A DNA stretch of 64,000 nt from the NCBI GenBank assembly GCA_022565595.1, contig JAIUML010000004.1, positions 1-64,000 on the forward strand, in the 5' to 3' direction. This DNA comes from Saccharospirillum sp. Lineage in GTDB: Bacteria > Pseudomonadota > Gammaproteobacteria > Pseudomonadales > Natronospirillaceae. This document shows, one piece after another, positions 9,056 to 17,190 of this stretch. Every line of letters starts with the position of its first letter. Position 1 is the first letter of the stretch. Below the pieces are notes generated by a model. That model made no database searches. It was not told the origin of the DNA and was given only the letters and a program-made list of their open reading frames with translations. Both the position numbers and the translations under genes were made by a program.

Positions 9056-9066
9056 TGGTCTGACCA
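9056..9066. promoter_or_regulatory. FadR/GntR-type operator upstream of the GntR gene
   Basis: TGGTC-T-GACCA is a perfect palindrome around one central base. It matches the TGGTnnnACCA core bound by the FadR/PdhR branch of GntR regulators. It sits just downstream of the predicted promoter and 55 bp before the regulator gene, so autorepression with induction by a pathway acid is the simplest reading. Confidence 0.55.
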
Positions 9067-9120
9067 TCGGACATGCAAACCAACAGACCAAGGCAGCACC
9101 AAAGTGAAGCCGCCTGATGA

Positions 9121-9864
9121 ATGGAGCCTAAGCAGCCAATCATGAAAATAGAGCCACTCGAAAAGAAAAGCTTAAGTGACTTTGTTGTCGCCAAAATCAA
9201 GTCGATGACCTTGAGCGGCGAACTCAAAGAAGGTGACAGAATCCCTGGCGAGCGTGAGCTGTGCGAGCAATTTGAAGTGAGTCGGGCCTCGGTACGAGAA
9301 GGTCTGAAAATACTCGAACTTCAAGGGCTTTTGAAAAGGACCAATGCAGGCACTGTCATTACCACAAACTTCGCGTCCATTCTCGAAGAAACACTAGCGC
9401 TTAAAATTCTACTGGACGACTGCAGTTACCGGGACATTACCGAGGCACGACTCTTCCTTGAAAAAACCATGGTGAGCCTTGCGGCGGAAAGGATTGAGGA
9501 AACGGACATTGTTATCATGGACCAGCAACTGGCGCTAATGATTGAAGCAGAAAAAGCCGACAACAATGATGACTATGTACTCGCGGACATCGCATTCCAT
9601 CAGCAAATCGCCAAAGCATCCAAAAGCAGGGTTCTGGCCAGCCTTTATAACTCGATCATAACACTCGTTTTCAGAGCACAAAAAAGCGTTGGGTATGATA
9701 AATCAGTAATGAGAGAGTCGATCAAGTTTCATGGAAAAATCCTGGAGGCATTGAGAAACAGGGACAAGAAGCTCGCTGAACAGGAGATGCATAATCACCT
9801 GTTCGATGTTCAAGAACGCATAGAACACCTTATAAGCAAAGACATAATTAAATCCGGAGTATAA
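9121..9864 (+). CDS. GntR-family transcriptional regulator, FadR/FCD type
   Basis: 247 aa. An N-terminal winged helix (SLSDFVVAKIKSMTLSGELKEGDRIPGERELCEQFEVSRASVREGLKILELQGLL) is typical of GntR proteins. The all-helical C-terminal FCD domain shows the ligand and metal positions in DIAFHQQIAKAS and IKFHGKILEALRNRDKKLAEQEMHNHL. Such proteins usually respond to an organic acid. An alternative ATG lies at 9142; neither has a good ribosome site. It is the first gene of the unit with the FAH protein (3-bp gap), the hydroxyacid dehydrogenase and the TRAP transporter, preceded by a TGGTCTGACCA operator. Confidence 0.88.
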   Translation: MEPKQPIMKIEPLEKKSLSDFVVAKIKSMTLSGELKEGDRIPGERELCEQFEVSRASVREGLKILELQGLLKRTNAGTVITTNFASILEETLALKILLDDCSYRDITEARLFLEKTMVSLAAERIEETDIVIMDQQLALMIEAEKADNNDDYVLADIAFHQQIAKASKSRVLASLYNSIITLVFRAQKSVGYDKSVMRESIKFHGKILEALRNRDKKLAEQEMHNHLFDVQERIEHLISKDIIKSGV

Positions 9865-9867
9865 TCA

Positions 9868-10623
9868 ATGTATATACGCTACAACTACAATAACCAGGCG
9901 CATTACGGTTTCCTGGAGGACGGTGTAATCAAACGCTTGAATGGCACCCTCTTCAATCACACCGGGCTTTCCGACGAGAGCCTCGAACTCAGCTCTGTCA
10001 AATTATTGCCTCCATGCCAGCCAACTAAAGTGATTTGTGTGGGTCTTAATTATCGTGACCATGCTGAGGAAATGAATGAAACATTGCCGGAAGCTCCATT
10101 ACTGTTCCTGAAACCCCCAACAACCGTCATTGCTCATCATGATGCAATTGTAGCTCCCGAAGGCACTGGGCGCCTGGACTATGAAGCTGAACTGGCAATC
10201 GTTATCGGGGTGGAAGCAAAAAACGTCTCCGTAACAGAGTCTGCGGACTACATATTTGGCTTCACCTGTGCCAATGACTTTACCGCACGCGACATTCAGC
10301 TGTCTGACAAACAGTGGACCCGGGGAAAATCTTTTGACACCTTTTGCCCACTTGGCCCGGGTATTGTTAAAACCATTAACCAAAACGATGCCAGTATCGA
10401 ACTAACAGTAAATGGTGAGATACGACAGCAATCCAACATCAACAAGTTTATATTCGGACCAAATGAAATTGTCAGTTATATATCTCGACATATGACACTA
10501 CTTCCAGGCGACGTCATACTTACTGGTACACCTCATGGTGTTGGGCCTGTGAACTCCGGTGACGTTATGTCAGTTACCATTGATGGAGTCGGCACGCTTA
10601 CAAATACTCTTAAAGTTCAATAA
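9868..10623 (+). CDS. Fumarylacetoacetate hydrolase (FAH) family protein
   Basis: 251 aa. The core begins at VICVGLNYRDHAEEM (about 55-69), the family's conserved lead-in, followed by FLKPPTTVIAHHDAIV. Metal-binding acids are visible in DYEAELAIVIG and FTCANDFTARDIQ, and the C-terminal signature in LLPGDVILTGTPHGVGP. Members hydrolyse C-C bonds of acylpyruvates or dehydrate/decarboxylate 2-keto acids; the specific substrate cannot be told. GGAG 9 bases before ATG. Co-transcribed with the GntR regulator 3 bp upstream and followed by a 2-hydroxyacid dehydrogenase, suggesting turnover of a keto/hydroxy acid imported by the TRAP system. Confidence 0.85.
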   Translation: MYIRYNYNNQAHYGFLEDGVIKRLNGTLFNHTGLSDESLELSSVKLLPPCQPTKVICVGLNYRDHAEEMNETLPEAPLLFLKPPTTVIAHHDAIVAPEGTGRLDYEAELAIVIGVEAKNVSVTESADYIFGFTCANDFTARDIQLSDKQWTRGKSFDTFCPLGPGIVKTINQNDASIELTVNGEIRQQSNINKFIFGPNEIVSYISRHMTLLPGDVILTGTPHGVGPVNSGDVMSVTIDGVGTLTNTLKVQ

Positions 10624-10704
10624 AAGAAATCATAGAACCCATTCGTTTCTATACGGGAATCTACTTCCTGTGGGTCTTTTTTGCCCGGAAAAGGAAAAAA
10701 ATAT

Positions 10705-11661
10705 ATGAAATACAATGTTCTTATGACAGACACAATATTCCCTGATACCGGTATCGAAGAAGAGGTTTTTCGTCAAGGTGAAGTGGCCTTTAAACTTAGT
10801 TCGGCTTCTGATGCAAAAACACTTGCTGAACAAGGCCAGGAAGCCGACGCTTTGTTAGTCGTTTACGCCCCTGTAACATCCGAAATTATCGACAGCTTAC
10901 CTAACTGCAAGGCAATAATTCGAGCGGGTATTGGCTACAACAACGTCGACCTCGATGCCGCCAATAGGCGTGGAATCAAGGTGGCTAATGTACCCGATTA
11001 TTGTCAAGATGAAGTAGCCGATCATACCTTGGCATTATTGCTTGCATTAGCTCGTCGACTTTGCCAGTTACAAAATTCGATATGTGAAGGCAACTGGGAT
11101 GCCAATCTGGGCCGGGAAGCGCCGAGACTAGAGGGTAAAACGCTCGGCTTACTGGGCTGTGGCGCCATTGGCCTGGCTGTCGCCAAGCGTGCCTCTGCAT
11201 TTGGATTAAAAGTAGTTGGTTATGACCCCTATACAACCCCAGGAACACTTGAAAAGAACAACATTGAGCGAGCAGAGAATTTTGATACCTTTATCGCAAA
11301 TGTCGACTTCCTTTCGCTGCACCTACCACTGACTGAAGAATCTCGCCACATCATTGATGCAGCAGTTTTGAAACGCATGAAATCAACTGCCCAGGTCATC
11401 AACACCTCACGCGGTGGGTTGATACAAGAGGAAGACCTGTACCAGGCGTTAACCACTGGAGAAATCGCCGGTGCCGCCCTGGATGTTCTGGAATGCGAGC
11501 CACCTGAAGGTGTGCCCAAGCTGGCCGTACTGGATAATACCATCATGACACCTCACACCGCCTTTCTGTCAGCAAGCTCCGTAGACGAGTTGCGCATGAA
11601 AGCGTCGTTGGAAGTTGTCCGCACATTAAAGGAGGGGAAGCCAAAGCACCAAGTGAACTGA
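10705..11661 (+). CDS. NAD-dependent D-2-hydroxyacid dehydrogenase family protein
   Basis: 318 aa from the ATG at 10705, which has GGAAAAGGA just upstream; a TTG at 10681 in frame is less likely. It belongs to the phosphoglycerate dehydrogenase/CtBP-like branch. The NAD-binding Rossmann motif is GLLGCGAIGLAVAKRA (about 146-161). Catalytic positions appear as Arg in INTSRGGLIQ, Glu in the CEPPEG region and His in MTPHTAFLS. It would interconvert a 2-keto and a 2-hydroxy acid. It lies between the FAH gene (81-bp gap) and dctP (63-bp gap). serA itself is unlikely because the regulatory ACT domain is absent. Confidence 0.82.
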   Translation: MKYNVLMTDTIFPDTGIEEEVFRQGEVAFKLSSASDAKTLAEQGQEADALLVVYAPVTSEIIDSLPNCKAIIRAGIGYNNVDLDAANRRGIKVANVPDYCQDEVADHTLALLLALARRLCQLQNSICEGNWDANLGREAPRLEGKTLGLLGCGAIGLAVAKRASAFGLKVVGYDPYTTPGTLEKNNIERAENFDTFIANVDFLSLHLPLTEESRHIIDAAVLKRMKSTAQVINTSRGGLIQEEDLYQALTTGEIAGAALDVLECEPPEGVPKLAVLDNTIMTPHTAFLSASSVDELRMKASLEVVRTLKEGKPKHQVN

Positions 11662-11724
11662 CGTTGTCCGTATGAGTTAAACCAATAACCACATTACAAA
11701 TATAAGCAAATTGAGGTTAAAACC

Positions 11725-12756
11725 ATGAATCCAAAAAAAATAAAGATCATAGGAAACCTGCTTGTGTCAGGCGTTCTTGCCAGTATGTTATCCATAGGGG
11801 CTATTGCGCAATCGACTGTAACAATCAAGTTCGCTCACAACGGGAATACAAATCCGGAAGACCCTCAAAACGTTGGTGTAGCGGCATTCAAGGAAATGGT
11901 GGAGGAGCGCTCCGATGGTTCTCTACAAGTGCAGATTTACCCTGCTGGGCAGTTAGGCGACGCTCGCTCAATTGTCGAAAGCCTGCAGCTTGGGCTCATC
12001 GAGATGGCGGATGTCGAGAATGGACCAATGGGCCGATTTGTGCCAGAAGCCATGGTATGGGACTTGCCATTTATATTCCGTGACATTGAGCATGCCCATA
12101 AAGTGCTGGATGGCGAAATAGGCCAGGCCATTCAAGAAAAATACCTTGGAGTTGGCATACGCCATTTGGCATACAACGATGGGGGCTTTCGCTACTTCAC
12201 CAATGATCAGCGGCCCATACACTCTCTTGACGACATGAACGGTCTATTGATTCGCGTTATGGAAAGTGCGGTCATGGTAGACACCGTAAATGCCTTCGGC
12301 GCATCTGCTGTGCCAATGTCCTTCGGTGAGCTTTACACCGCCCTTCAACAGGGTGTAGTGGACGGGCAGGAAAACCCCATGAACCTGATTTATAGCCAGC
12401 GCTTCTACGAAGTTCAAGACTATCTCTCTCTCAGCGGTCACTTTTACTACCCAAGGCAGTACATTGCCAGCGAAACCTGGTGGCAAAGCCTGAGCCAGGA
12501 GTACAGGGACATCATTGCCCAGGCTTCGAAAGAGGCGAGTGAGATACAGCGTGTAGCTCTAGTAGAATACGAAGTTGAAATGCTTCAGGTTCTGCAGGAA
12601 CGTGGCATGAAGGTCAATGAAGTGAGTGAAGAAAGCAAGCAAGAATTCATTGAAGTTGGTTTAAGGGATATATACCCGAGCTACTATGAAGTACTGGGTG
12701 GCGGAGACGCAACCAGAGGTGAAGAACTTGTAAGAAGCATCCTTAGTGTAGAATAG
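11725..12756 (+). CDS. dctP: TRAP transporter substrate-binding protein, DctP family
   Basis: 343 aa periplasmic receptor. A signal peptide with a hydrophobic core (LLVSGVLASMLSIGAIA) ends near residue 29. The mature part begins with TVTIKFAHNGN and contains VQIYPAGQLGD (about 73-83), the usual DctP/SiaP signature, then the ligand-arginine region LLIRVMES (about 174-181) and the helix GVVDGQENP. It would capture an organic acid anion and hand it to the DctQM permease encoded next. Ribosome site GAGG before ATG. A strong hairpin between this gene and dctQ (12770-12802) would raise dctP output above that of the membrane subunits. Confidence 0.9.
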   Translation: MNPKKIKIIGNLLVSGVLASMLSIGAIAQSTVTIKFAHNGNTNPEDPQNVGVAAFKEMVEERSDGSLQVQIYPAGQLGDARSIVESLQLGLIEMADVENGPMGRFVPEAMVWDLPFIFRDIEHAHKVLDGEIGQAIQEKYLGVGIRHLAYNDGGFRYFTNDQRPIHSLDDMNGLLIRVMESAVMVDTVNAFGASAVPMSFGELYTALQQGVVDGQENPMNLIYSQRFYEVQDYLSLSGHFYYPRQYIASETWWQSLSQEYRDIIAQASKEASEIQRVALVEYEVEMLQVLQERGMKVNEVSEESKQEFIEVGLRDIYPSYYEVLGGGDATRGEELVRSILSVE

Positions 12757-12769
12757 ACACACTAAGCGG

Positions 12770-12802
12770 GACTGGAATTGGCATGGTCAATTCCAGTCTT
12801 TT
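12770..12802 (+). terminator. Intercistronic hairpin/attenuator between dctP and dctQ
   Basis: GACTGGAATTG and CAATTCCAGTC form a perfect 11-bp stem (12770-12780, 12788-12798) with a 7-nt loop, followed by TTTT. It sits inside the TRAP operon, so it probably works as a partial terminator and 3' stabiliser, giving more binding protein than permease. Confidence 0.7.
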
Positions 12803-12830
12803 AACAAAAACAAGAGACCAAATGCAGTAG

Positions 12831-13340
12831 GTGGCCACTTTGAGAACATCCCAGGACACTGGCTTTGTCAAATACATCAATCTAATCATCAAGACTTGCC
12901 TGGTGTGCATGATGATGACCATTGCATTGTTGACACTTTATCAAATAATCATGCGTTACGGCCTGAGCAAATCAAGTTCGTGGAGTGAGGAAGCCATTCG
13001 CTTTACCTTTATCTGGTGCAGTTTTCTTGCTGTTTCTATTGGAATAAGAGAGAAAATACATATTGGGATAAATGTCGTCGTACAATTTTTTTCAGAAAAA
13101 GTTCAAAGCGCAATAGAGATTGTATCGTATACACTGATTATTGCGTTTTCCAGTCAACTCGTCTTCTATGGTGCGAAGCTGGTCTCGTCTACTCAGTTTC
13201 AGTCGTCTCCGGCTCTCGGCATACCAATGAGTTGGGTCTACCTTTCTGTTCCAACCATGGGTGTTCTGATCATTTTCTATAGCAGCCTGGAAATTTTAAG
13301 CCTTATAAAATTCTTGATTAACAATAAACAGAAGGCCTAA
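12831..13340 (+). CDS. dctQ: TRAP transporter small membrane subunit, DctQ family
   Basis: 169 aa with four predicted membrane segments (starting at INLIIKTCLVCMMMTIALLT). The family motif SSSWSEEAIRFTFIWCSFLA around residues 46-65 is clear. With DctM it forms the sodium-driven permease complex in the inner membrane. No ATG is available near the start: GTG at 12831 is used here, but TTG at 12840 has AGGTGG 7 bases upstream and may be the real start. It ends 2 bp before dctM. Confidence 0.85.
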   Translation: MATLRTSQDTGFVKYINLIIKTCLVCMMMTIALLTLYQIIMRYGLSKSSSWSEEAIRFTFIWCSFLAVSIGIREKIHIGINVVVQFFSEKVQSAIEIVSYTLIIAFSSQLVFYGAKLVSSTQFQSSPALGIPMSWVYLSVPTMGVLIIFYSSLEILSLIKFLINNKQKA

Positions 13341-13342
13341 GT

Positions 13343-14617
13343 ATGTTATTGACACTACTCCTTGTGCTTGTGGTCTGTTTCATAATCAATATACCTATTG
13401 GTTTTGCAATGGGCATAGCCGTATTAGCTAGCCTGCTGGTATTTGGTGGCATTCCCATAACCATGCTACCGCAACGAATGATGACGGGGATAAACTCATT
13501 CCCGCTACTTGCCATCCCACTTTTTATGCTCGCGGGAACCATTATGGAGCGTGGAGGCATATCCAAGCGCATTGTTAATCTCGCCAGTGCATTATTGGGT
13601 CATGTTCGAGGGGGCCTGGCAGCCGTGTCTGTACTGGCCTGCACCTTTTTCGCCTCCATCTCCGGCTCTGCTCCCGGCACAGCTGCGGCCGTTGGTGAAC
13701 TAACCATTCCAGAAATGGTCAAACGAGGTTATGCCAAGGATTATGCTTCCTCAGTCGTTGCATCTGCTTCCTGCCTGGGCGTCGTTATCCCACCGAGTAT
13801 TACTTTTATCATCTATGGTATTGTGGCCGACGTTTCAATTGGCCAACTCTTTATCGCTGGTATCATCCCCGGTGCTCTCCTTGCATTTGCTTTGATTATT
13901 GTCAGTGTGCTTCGCTCAAGGAGCCTGGGCTATCCCACAGAGATAAAACAAAGCTGGAAGGAGCGGGGAAGGACGTTACTCGATTCACTTTGGGGGCTTA
14001 TGTTGCCGGTTATAATCCTCGGGGGTATCATGACGGGTATATTCACACCAACAGAATCCGCAGGTATAGCTGTCTTCTATGGGTTGTTTGTCAGCATGGT
14101 GGTCTATCGTGAACTCAGCTGGAAAGACCTTGCACCCGTTTTTTACAAAGCCTCTCTCAATTCAGCAATGATCATACTGCTCATAGCAGTAGCCAGCCCC
14201 TTTGGGTGGATCATGATGATTGAGCAGGTACCTCAAATGGCTTCATCAGCTTTGCTCGGTATCTCAACCAATGTGTATTTGATCCTGCTGCTCATGATCT
14301 TGATGTACTTGATACTGGGTACATTTATGGAGACAGGAGCCATTATTTTATTGATCGTACCAATCTTTGCGCCTGTCGCCCAACAATTGGGAATAGACAT
14401 GGTTCACTTTGGTGTTATCACGGTGGTTGCATTAGCCATCGGCATGGCAACTCCACCTGTGGGTATCACGCTATTCGCAACCTGTAGCATATCCGGCGTA
14501 ACAATTGGGCAGATATCCAGAATGGTCTTACCATTCTTGCTGACACTGGTAGCGTGCCTGCTGGTACTGGCATTCGTACCGTCGCTGTCGACCTTCCTCC
14601 CCTCATTGGTCTTCTGA
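13343..14617 (+). CDS. dctM: TRAP transporter large permease subunit, DctM family
   Basis: 424 aa, about 12 membrane segments, the ion-coupled transport subunit of the TRAP system. The family signatures MLPQRMMTGINSFPLLAIPL and FFASISGSAPGTAAAVG in the N-terminal half are present, and GVVIPPSITFIIYGIVADVS follows. Length is standard. AAGG precedes the ATG, which lies 2 bp after the dctQ stop. Last gene of the island; a hairpin at 14635-14668 follows. The set GntR-FAH-dehydrogenase-DctPQM suggests import of a hydroxy- or keto-acid. Confidence 0.92.
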   Translation: MLLTLLLVLVVCFIINIPIGFAMGIAVLASLLVFGGIPITMLPQRMMTGINSFPLLAIPLFMLAGTIMERGGISKRIVNLASALLGHVRGGLAAVSVLACTFFASISGSAPGTAAAVGELTIPEMVKRGYAKDYASSVVASASCLGVVIPPSITFIIYGIVADVSIGQLFIAGIIPGALLAFALIIVSVLRSRSLGYPTEIKQSWKERGRTLLDSLWGLMLPVIILGGIMTGIFTPTESAGIAVFYGLFVSMVVYRELSWKDLAPVFYKASLNSAMIILLIAVASPFGWIMMIEQVPQMASSALLGISTNVYLILLLMILMYLILGTFMETGAIILLIVPIFAPVAQQLGIDMVHFGVITVVALAIGMATPPVGITLFATCSISGVTIGQISRMVLPFLLTLVACLLVLAFVPSLSTFLPSLVF

Positions 14618-14634
14618 GTCGGAATATATCGCCT

Positions 14635-14668
14635 GCTACTGGAAATCCCATATTGGATTTTCAGTAGC
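14635..14668 (+). terminator. Hairpin after dctM
   Basis: GCTACTGGAAATCC pairs with GGATTTTCAGTAGC over 14 positions with one G-U pair (14635-14648, 14655-14668), loop 6 nt. Only a broken T-rich run follows (CTGCTTTTCCTC), but the position right after the last TRAP gene supports a terminator. Confidence 0.6.
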
Positions 14669-14795
14669 CTGCTTTTCCTCATTACGCAAGACAAGGGCGT
14701 GTCACTTTCAGGCATAGCAAGAGTACCTGAGAGTAGTACCTTTTCCTATGGGAAAACTACCTCTTCGATCAAACAGACCTACTTTCTCAAAATTA

Positions 14796-15131
14796 TCATC
14801 TGGAGCCACTCGTCAAGCGCTCAAGCCCTATGGCAATCAACAGGTGCAGTGACAGCCAGGCCACAACGGAAAGAAACCATCCAAAACTGTTCGGGGCGGC
14901 CCACCCCCAGCCAGTCAAGCCATCATTCATCAGCACAGGAAGCCCAAGCCAGTGAAGACCATAAGGTACCAGTAGAGCGGTAATGCCAAGCCCTTCAAGT
15001 AGTGTACCGTTGAATAACTCTAAACGAGCAAGCACTATCAATATGATGTGCGTGGAGGATGTAAGGAGCCAGATCCATGCAATGCGAAGCTTTCTCCTAC
15101 GTTTCATGGGCATACCAACATTTTTGCTCAA
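14796..15131 (-). CDS. Small three- to four-segment membrane protein, hypothetical
   Basis: Up to 111 aa from a TTG at 15131 (GGAA upstream); a later in-frame ATG would begin at MKRRRKLRIAWIWLL. After a basic head (KRRRKLR) come hydrophobic segments IAWIWLLTSSTHIILIVLA, LEGLGITALLVPYGLHWLG and FGWFLSVVAWLSLHLLIAIG. The positive-inside pattern and coherent segments make it look real. I recognise no family. It stands alone between the TRAP operon and a nearly empty stretch, in opposite orientation. Confidence 0.45.
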   Translation of the reverse strand: MSKNVGMPMKRRRKLRIAWIWLLTSSTHIILIVLARLELFNGTLLEGLGITALLVPYGLHWLGLPVLMNDGLTGWGWAAPNSFGWFLSVVAWLSLHLLIAIGLERLTSGSR

Positions 15132-15567
15132 TAGTTTTCCGGGGCAAAGCCAGGTAAGGGGCTCACGACGCTAAACTTTGACCATATTTCCTGCCACTCT
15201 TTCCCTTCCACACCTTTTCGAAAATCAAGTAGTTTTGACCTTAGCGGGTTCATCGTCCTCTCTGGTGATGAACATTAGTAAGATCGGTATGGATTAGAAA
15301 GCAGGGAGCAGGTCAAAGCAATCTGACCAAGCCAAAAGGCGAACAGCACTGCTGGCAATTAGCCCCAATAGGCAAAACGCCACCACTTCTACTCCATCGT
15401 TGCATTTGGTCTGTTTATGCATTGAACCTCCTTTTACCAAGTGTTGCATGACTACTTTCTCTTTTCGCTCAGAGACAAATCTTCCATGATCGGCAGCGAT
15501 TCCGGCCTACACCTCAAAACAGTTTAGTGGGCAAAGAAACGGCTTTTCCCGCGACATCCACAATCAA
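15132..15567. other. Gene-free stretch
   Basis: No coding frame with family character, RNA gene, attachment-site repeat or integron attC-type core was recognised here. It is the left flank of the accessory strip that continues to 18128. Confidence 0.5.
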
Positions 15568-16152
15568 CTAGATCTTTTCCGATAACTTCTTGATGTAGGA
15601 TTTCGCCAACTCATTGTTGTCACGACTTAACCACTTGATGCAGTCGAACAATTCCCAAATAAGACCTTTATCACCACTGGTATATACCGGGAAATCTTGA
15701 TGCCTGGGCGCAGGCTCATCGGTCGTCCGTTCTTCTACGATGCCATTTTTATCAAATAGAACTTTAAAAGGCCTTGATATTTTGAAAGGTACGCTTATAT
15801 CCAGGCAATGAACCTCTGCACTGGTCAAGTCAGTGAAAATATACTTTCTAAAGCACGAAGTCTCACTGTGAACACCATCGAGACAGTAGAATATTTCCTT
15901 GCCTGCCTCAAAGACTGAAAAACAGGAATCAACGGACTTGTGGAAAAGGTTTTTCGTAAATACGACAATGTCTGCGTCTGAAACACGATCACCTCTACCT
16001 GAGGCTAGCGAACCCAAAAGCACTGCTGCGACTGCATTCTCTTCGGCTATAAAGGCTGAATATTCAGATTTTACTAGCTCCTTTTGAAGCGGCAAATGTC
16101 CAAGTTCTATATCATCTTGAGTCACTGGCTTCTCCGTGTAGGTTTCTTCCAT
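15568..16152 (-). CDS. Nucleotidyltransferase-domain protein
   Basis: 194 aa. The polymerase-beta-like nucleotidyltransferase motif is clear: GSLASGRGDRVSDADIVVF (about 47-65), that is GSxxxGxxxxxSDxD with both metal-binding aspartates. A third acid could lie in HCLDISVPF. Such small proteins are found as aminoglycoside-type transferases or as the nucleotidyltransferase half of MntA/HepT toxin-antitoxin pairs. No HEPN partner gene adjoins it; the neighbour is a GNAT acetyltransferase 56 bp upstream on the same strand. No good ribosome site is seen before the ATG. Function unknown. Confidence 0.6.
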   Translation of the reverse strand: MEETYTEKPVTQDDIELGHLPLQKELVKSEYSAFIAEENAVAAVLLGSLASGRGDRVSDADIVVFTKNLFHKSVDSCFSVFEAGKEIFYCLDGVHSETSCFRKYIFTDLTSAEVHCLDISVPFKISRPFKVLFDKNGIVEERTTDEPAPRHQDFPVYTSGDKGLIWELFDCIKWLSRDNNELAKSYIKKLSEKI

Positions 16153-16208
16153 AGTAACGGTCGACTATTGCAGGTATCAGGCACAAAGGTCCGGGGTTTC
16201 TGGAAAAA

Positions 16209-16727
16209 TTACTTATTCTCAGGATTGAGCTTTGAAGTAAGTACATGATCCTCCCATACACCATTGATCTTGAGGTACTTCTTTGCAAGCCCTTCTACAG
16301 AAAAACCCAGTTTTTCTAACAGCCTGGCTGATCGAATATTATGTGGAATGTAGTTCGCCATTACACGGTTGAGAGCAAGCTCTTTGAATGCATAGTCTAA
16401 TGCACTTACGCATACCTTTGTCATCACCCCTGCCCCTTCATGGGCTTTTGATACACCACAACCCATAAAGCCCGCCTGAAATGGCCCATAAATAATATTG
16501 GTCAGAAAGCAGTGCGAAACTACCTCGCCGTTTACAAGCCCAACGAAATATGCCGCACTACCATTTTCTTGTTGAAATTCATATTCAGCCAATCTCGTTA
16601 TTAATGATTCCAGGCTATAGTAACCAGTTTCACGTATTGGCTGCCACTGCTTGAAGTGCTCCATGTTTACATAAAAATACTCAGCCAGAGCTGCAGCATC
16701 TTCTTTATTGACTAAACGTATTTCCAT
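16209..16727 (-). CDS. GNAT-family N-acetyltransferase, RimJ/RimL-like
   Basis: 172 aa. It starts IRLVNKEDAAALAEYF, and the acetyl-CoA-binding region is FMGCGVSKAHEGAGVMTKVCVSALDYAF (about 88-115) followed by NRVMANYIPHNIRSARLLEKLGFSVEG, a typical RimJ/RimL-style C-terminal half. It would acetylate a protein N-terminus or a small amine. AGGTGAGC precedes the ATG. It lies in the accessory strip, 56 bp upstream of the nucleotidyltransferase gene on the same strand. Substrate not determinable. Confidence 0.8.
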   Translation of the reverse strand: MEIRLVNKEDAAALAEYFYVNMEHFKQWQPIRETGYYSLESLITRLAEYEFQQENGSAAYFVGLVNGEVVSHCFLTNIIYGPFQAGFMGCGVSKAHEGAGVMTKVCVSALDYAFKELALNRVMANYIPHNIRSARLLEKLGFSVEGLAKKYLKINGVWEDHVLTSKLNPENK

Positions 16728-16843
16728 TGCTCACCTATACTGGCATCAAGGAACTTAAGATGGTAAGTGATTGAACCGATCCGTACCTTTATGATTTTTA
16801 AATTGCTGACAAGTATCGTTCTACTGAATAAGGTAGTTAATGA

Positions 16844-16985
16844 TGTAGTGGTCGACTAATTCCGGATACTAATTTTGGCAGATCTTCAGCTATCGCCGGT
16901 GGCACACCATCGTTAAATTAATGTGGCCGACGCCAGTTGTAGTTGGCCATCAGTAAAAACTAATTTTCTATCCAACGCAATACTG
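16844..16985 (-). pseudogene. Relic of an IS3-family transposase (OrfB C-terminus)
   Basis: On the minus strand the frame reads MANYNWRRPH, then an in-frame TAA where the family has Gln, then FNDGVPPAIAEDLPKLVSG-IS. This is the end of IS3-family OrfB proteins (pattern YNWxRPHQFNxGxPPxxAEE...SGIS). Upstream of this piece the frame is broken by a further stop. TGTAGTGGTCGACTAATTCC at 16844 looks like the matching insertion-sequence end. No partner end was found, so this is a decayed fragment. Confidence 0.65.
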
Positions 16986-17190
16986 ACATACCCTAGCATT
17001 TTGTTCCTGTGTGAATTCTCACTATCCGTACTTCAACTGACTCTAGTCATTGATGATAAATATCTTGCCTAGGTGCTCCTGGAGCCTAAAACAGATGAAC
17101 TGGCCTTCAAAAACCAGAGTTTAATCCGAGTTGCCAGAAACACCTTCACCCGATTTTTTCTTATCGTGGTTAATATTCATCAGAGCCAGT

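Noticed and set aside
10624-10704. Terminator between the FAH gene and the hydroxyacid dehydrogenase
   Set aside because: ACCCA...TGGGT followed by T residues exists, but the stem is short and the loop about 30 nt, so the evidence is too thin.
15568-16152. MntA/HepT-like toxin-antitoxin pair
   Set aside because: Only the nucleotidyltransferase part is present; no HEPN-domain gene adjoins it.
15132-16860. Possible integron gene-cassette array (nucleotidyltransferase plus GNAT)
   Set aside because: No attC-type core sites (GTTRRRY/RYYYAAC pairs with inner repeats) at the gene ends and no integrase in the window.
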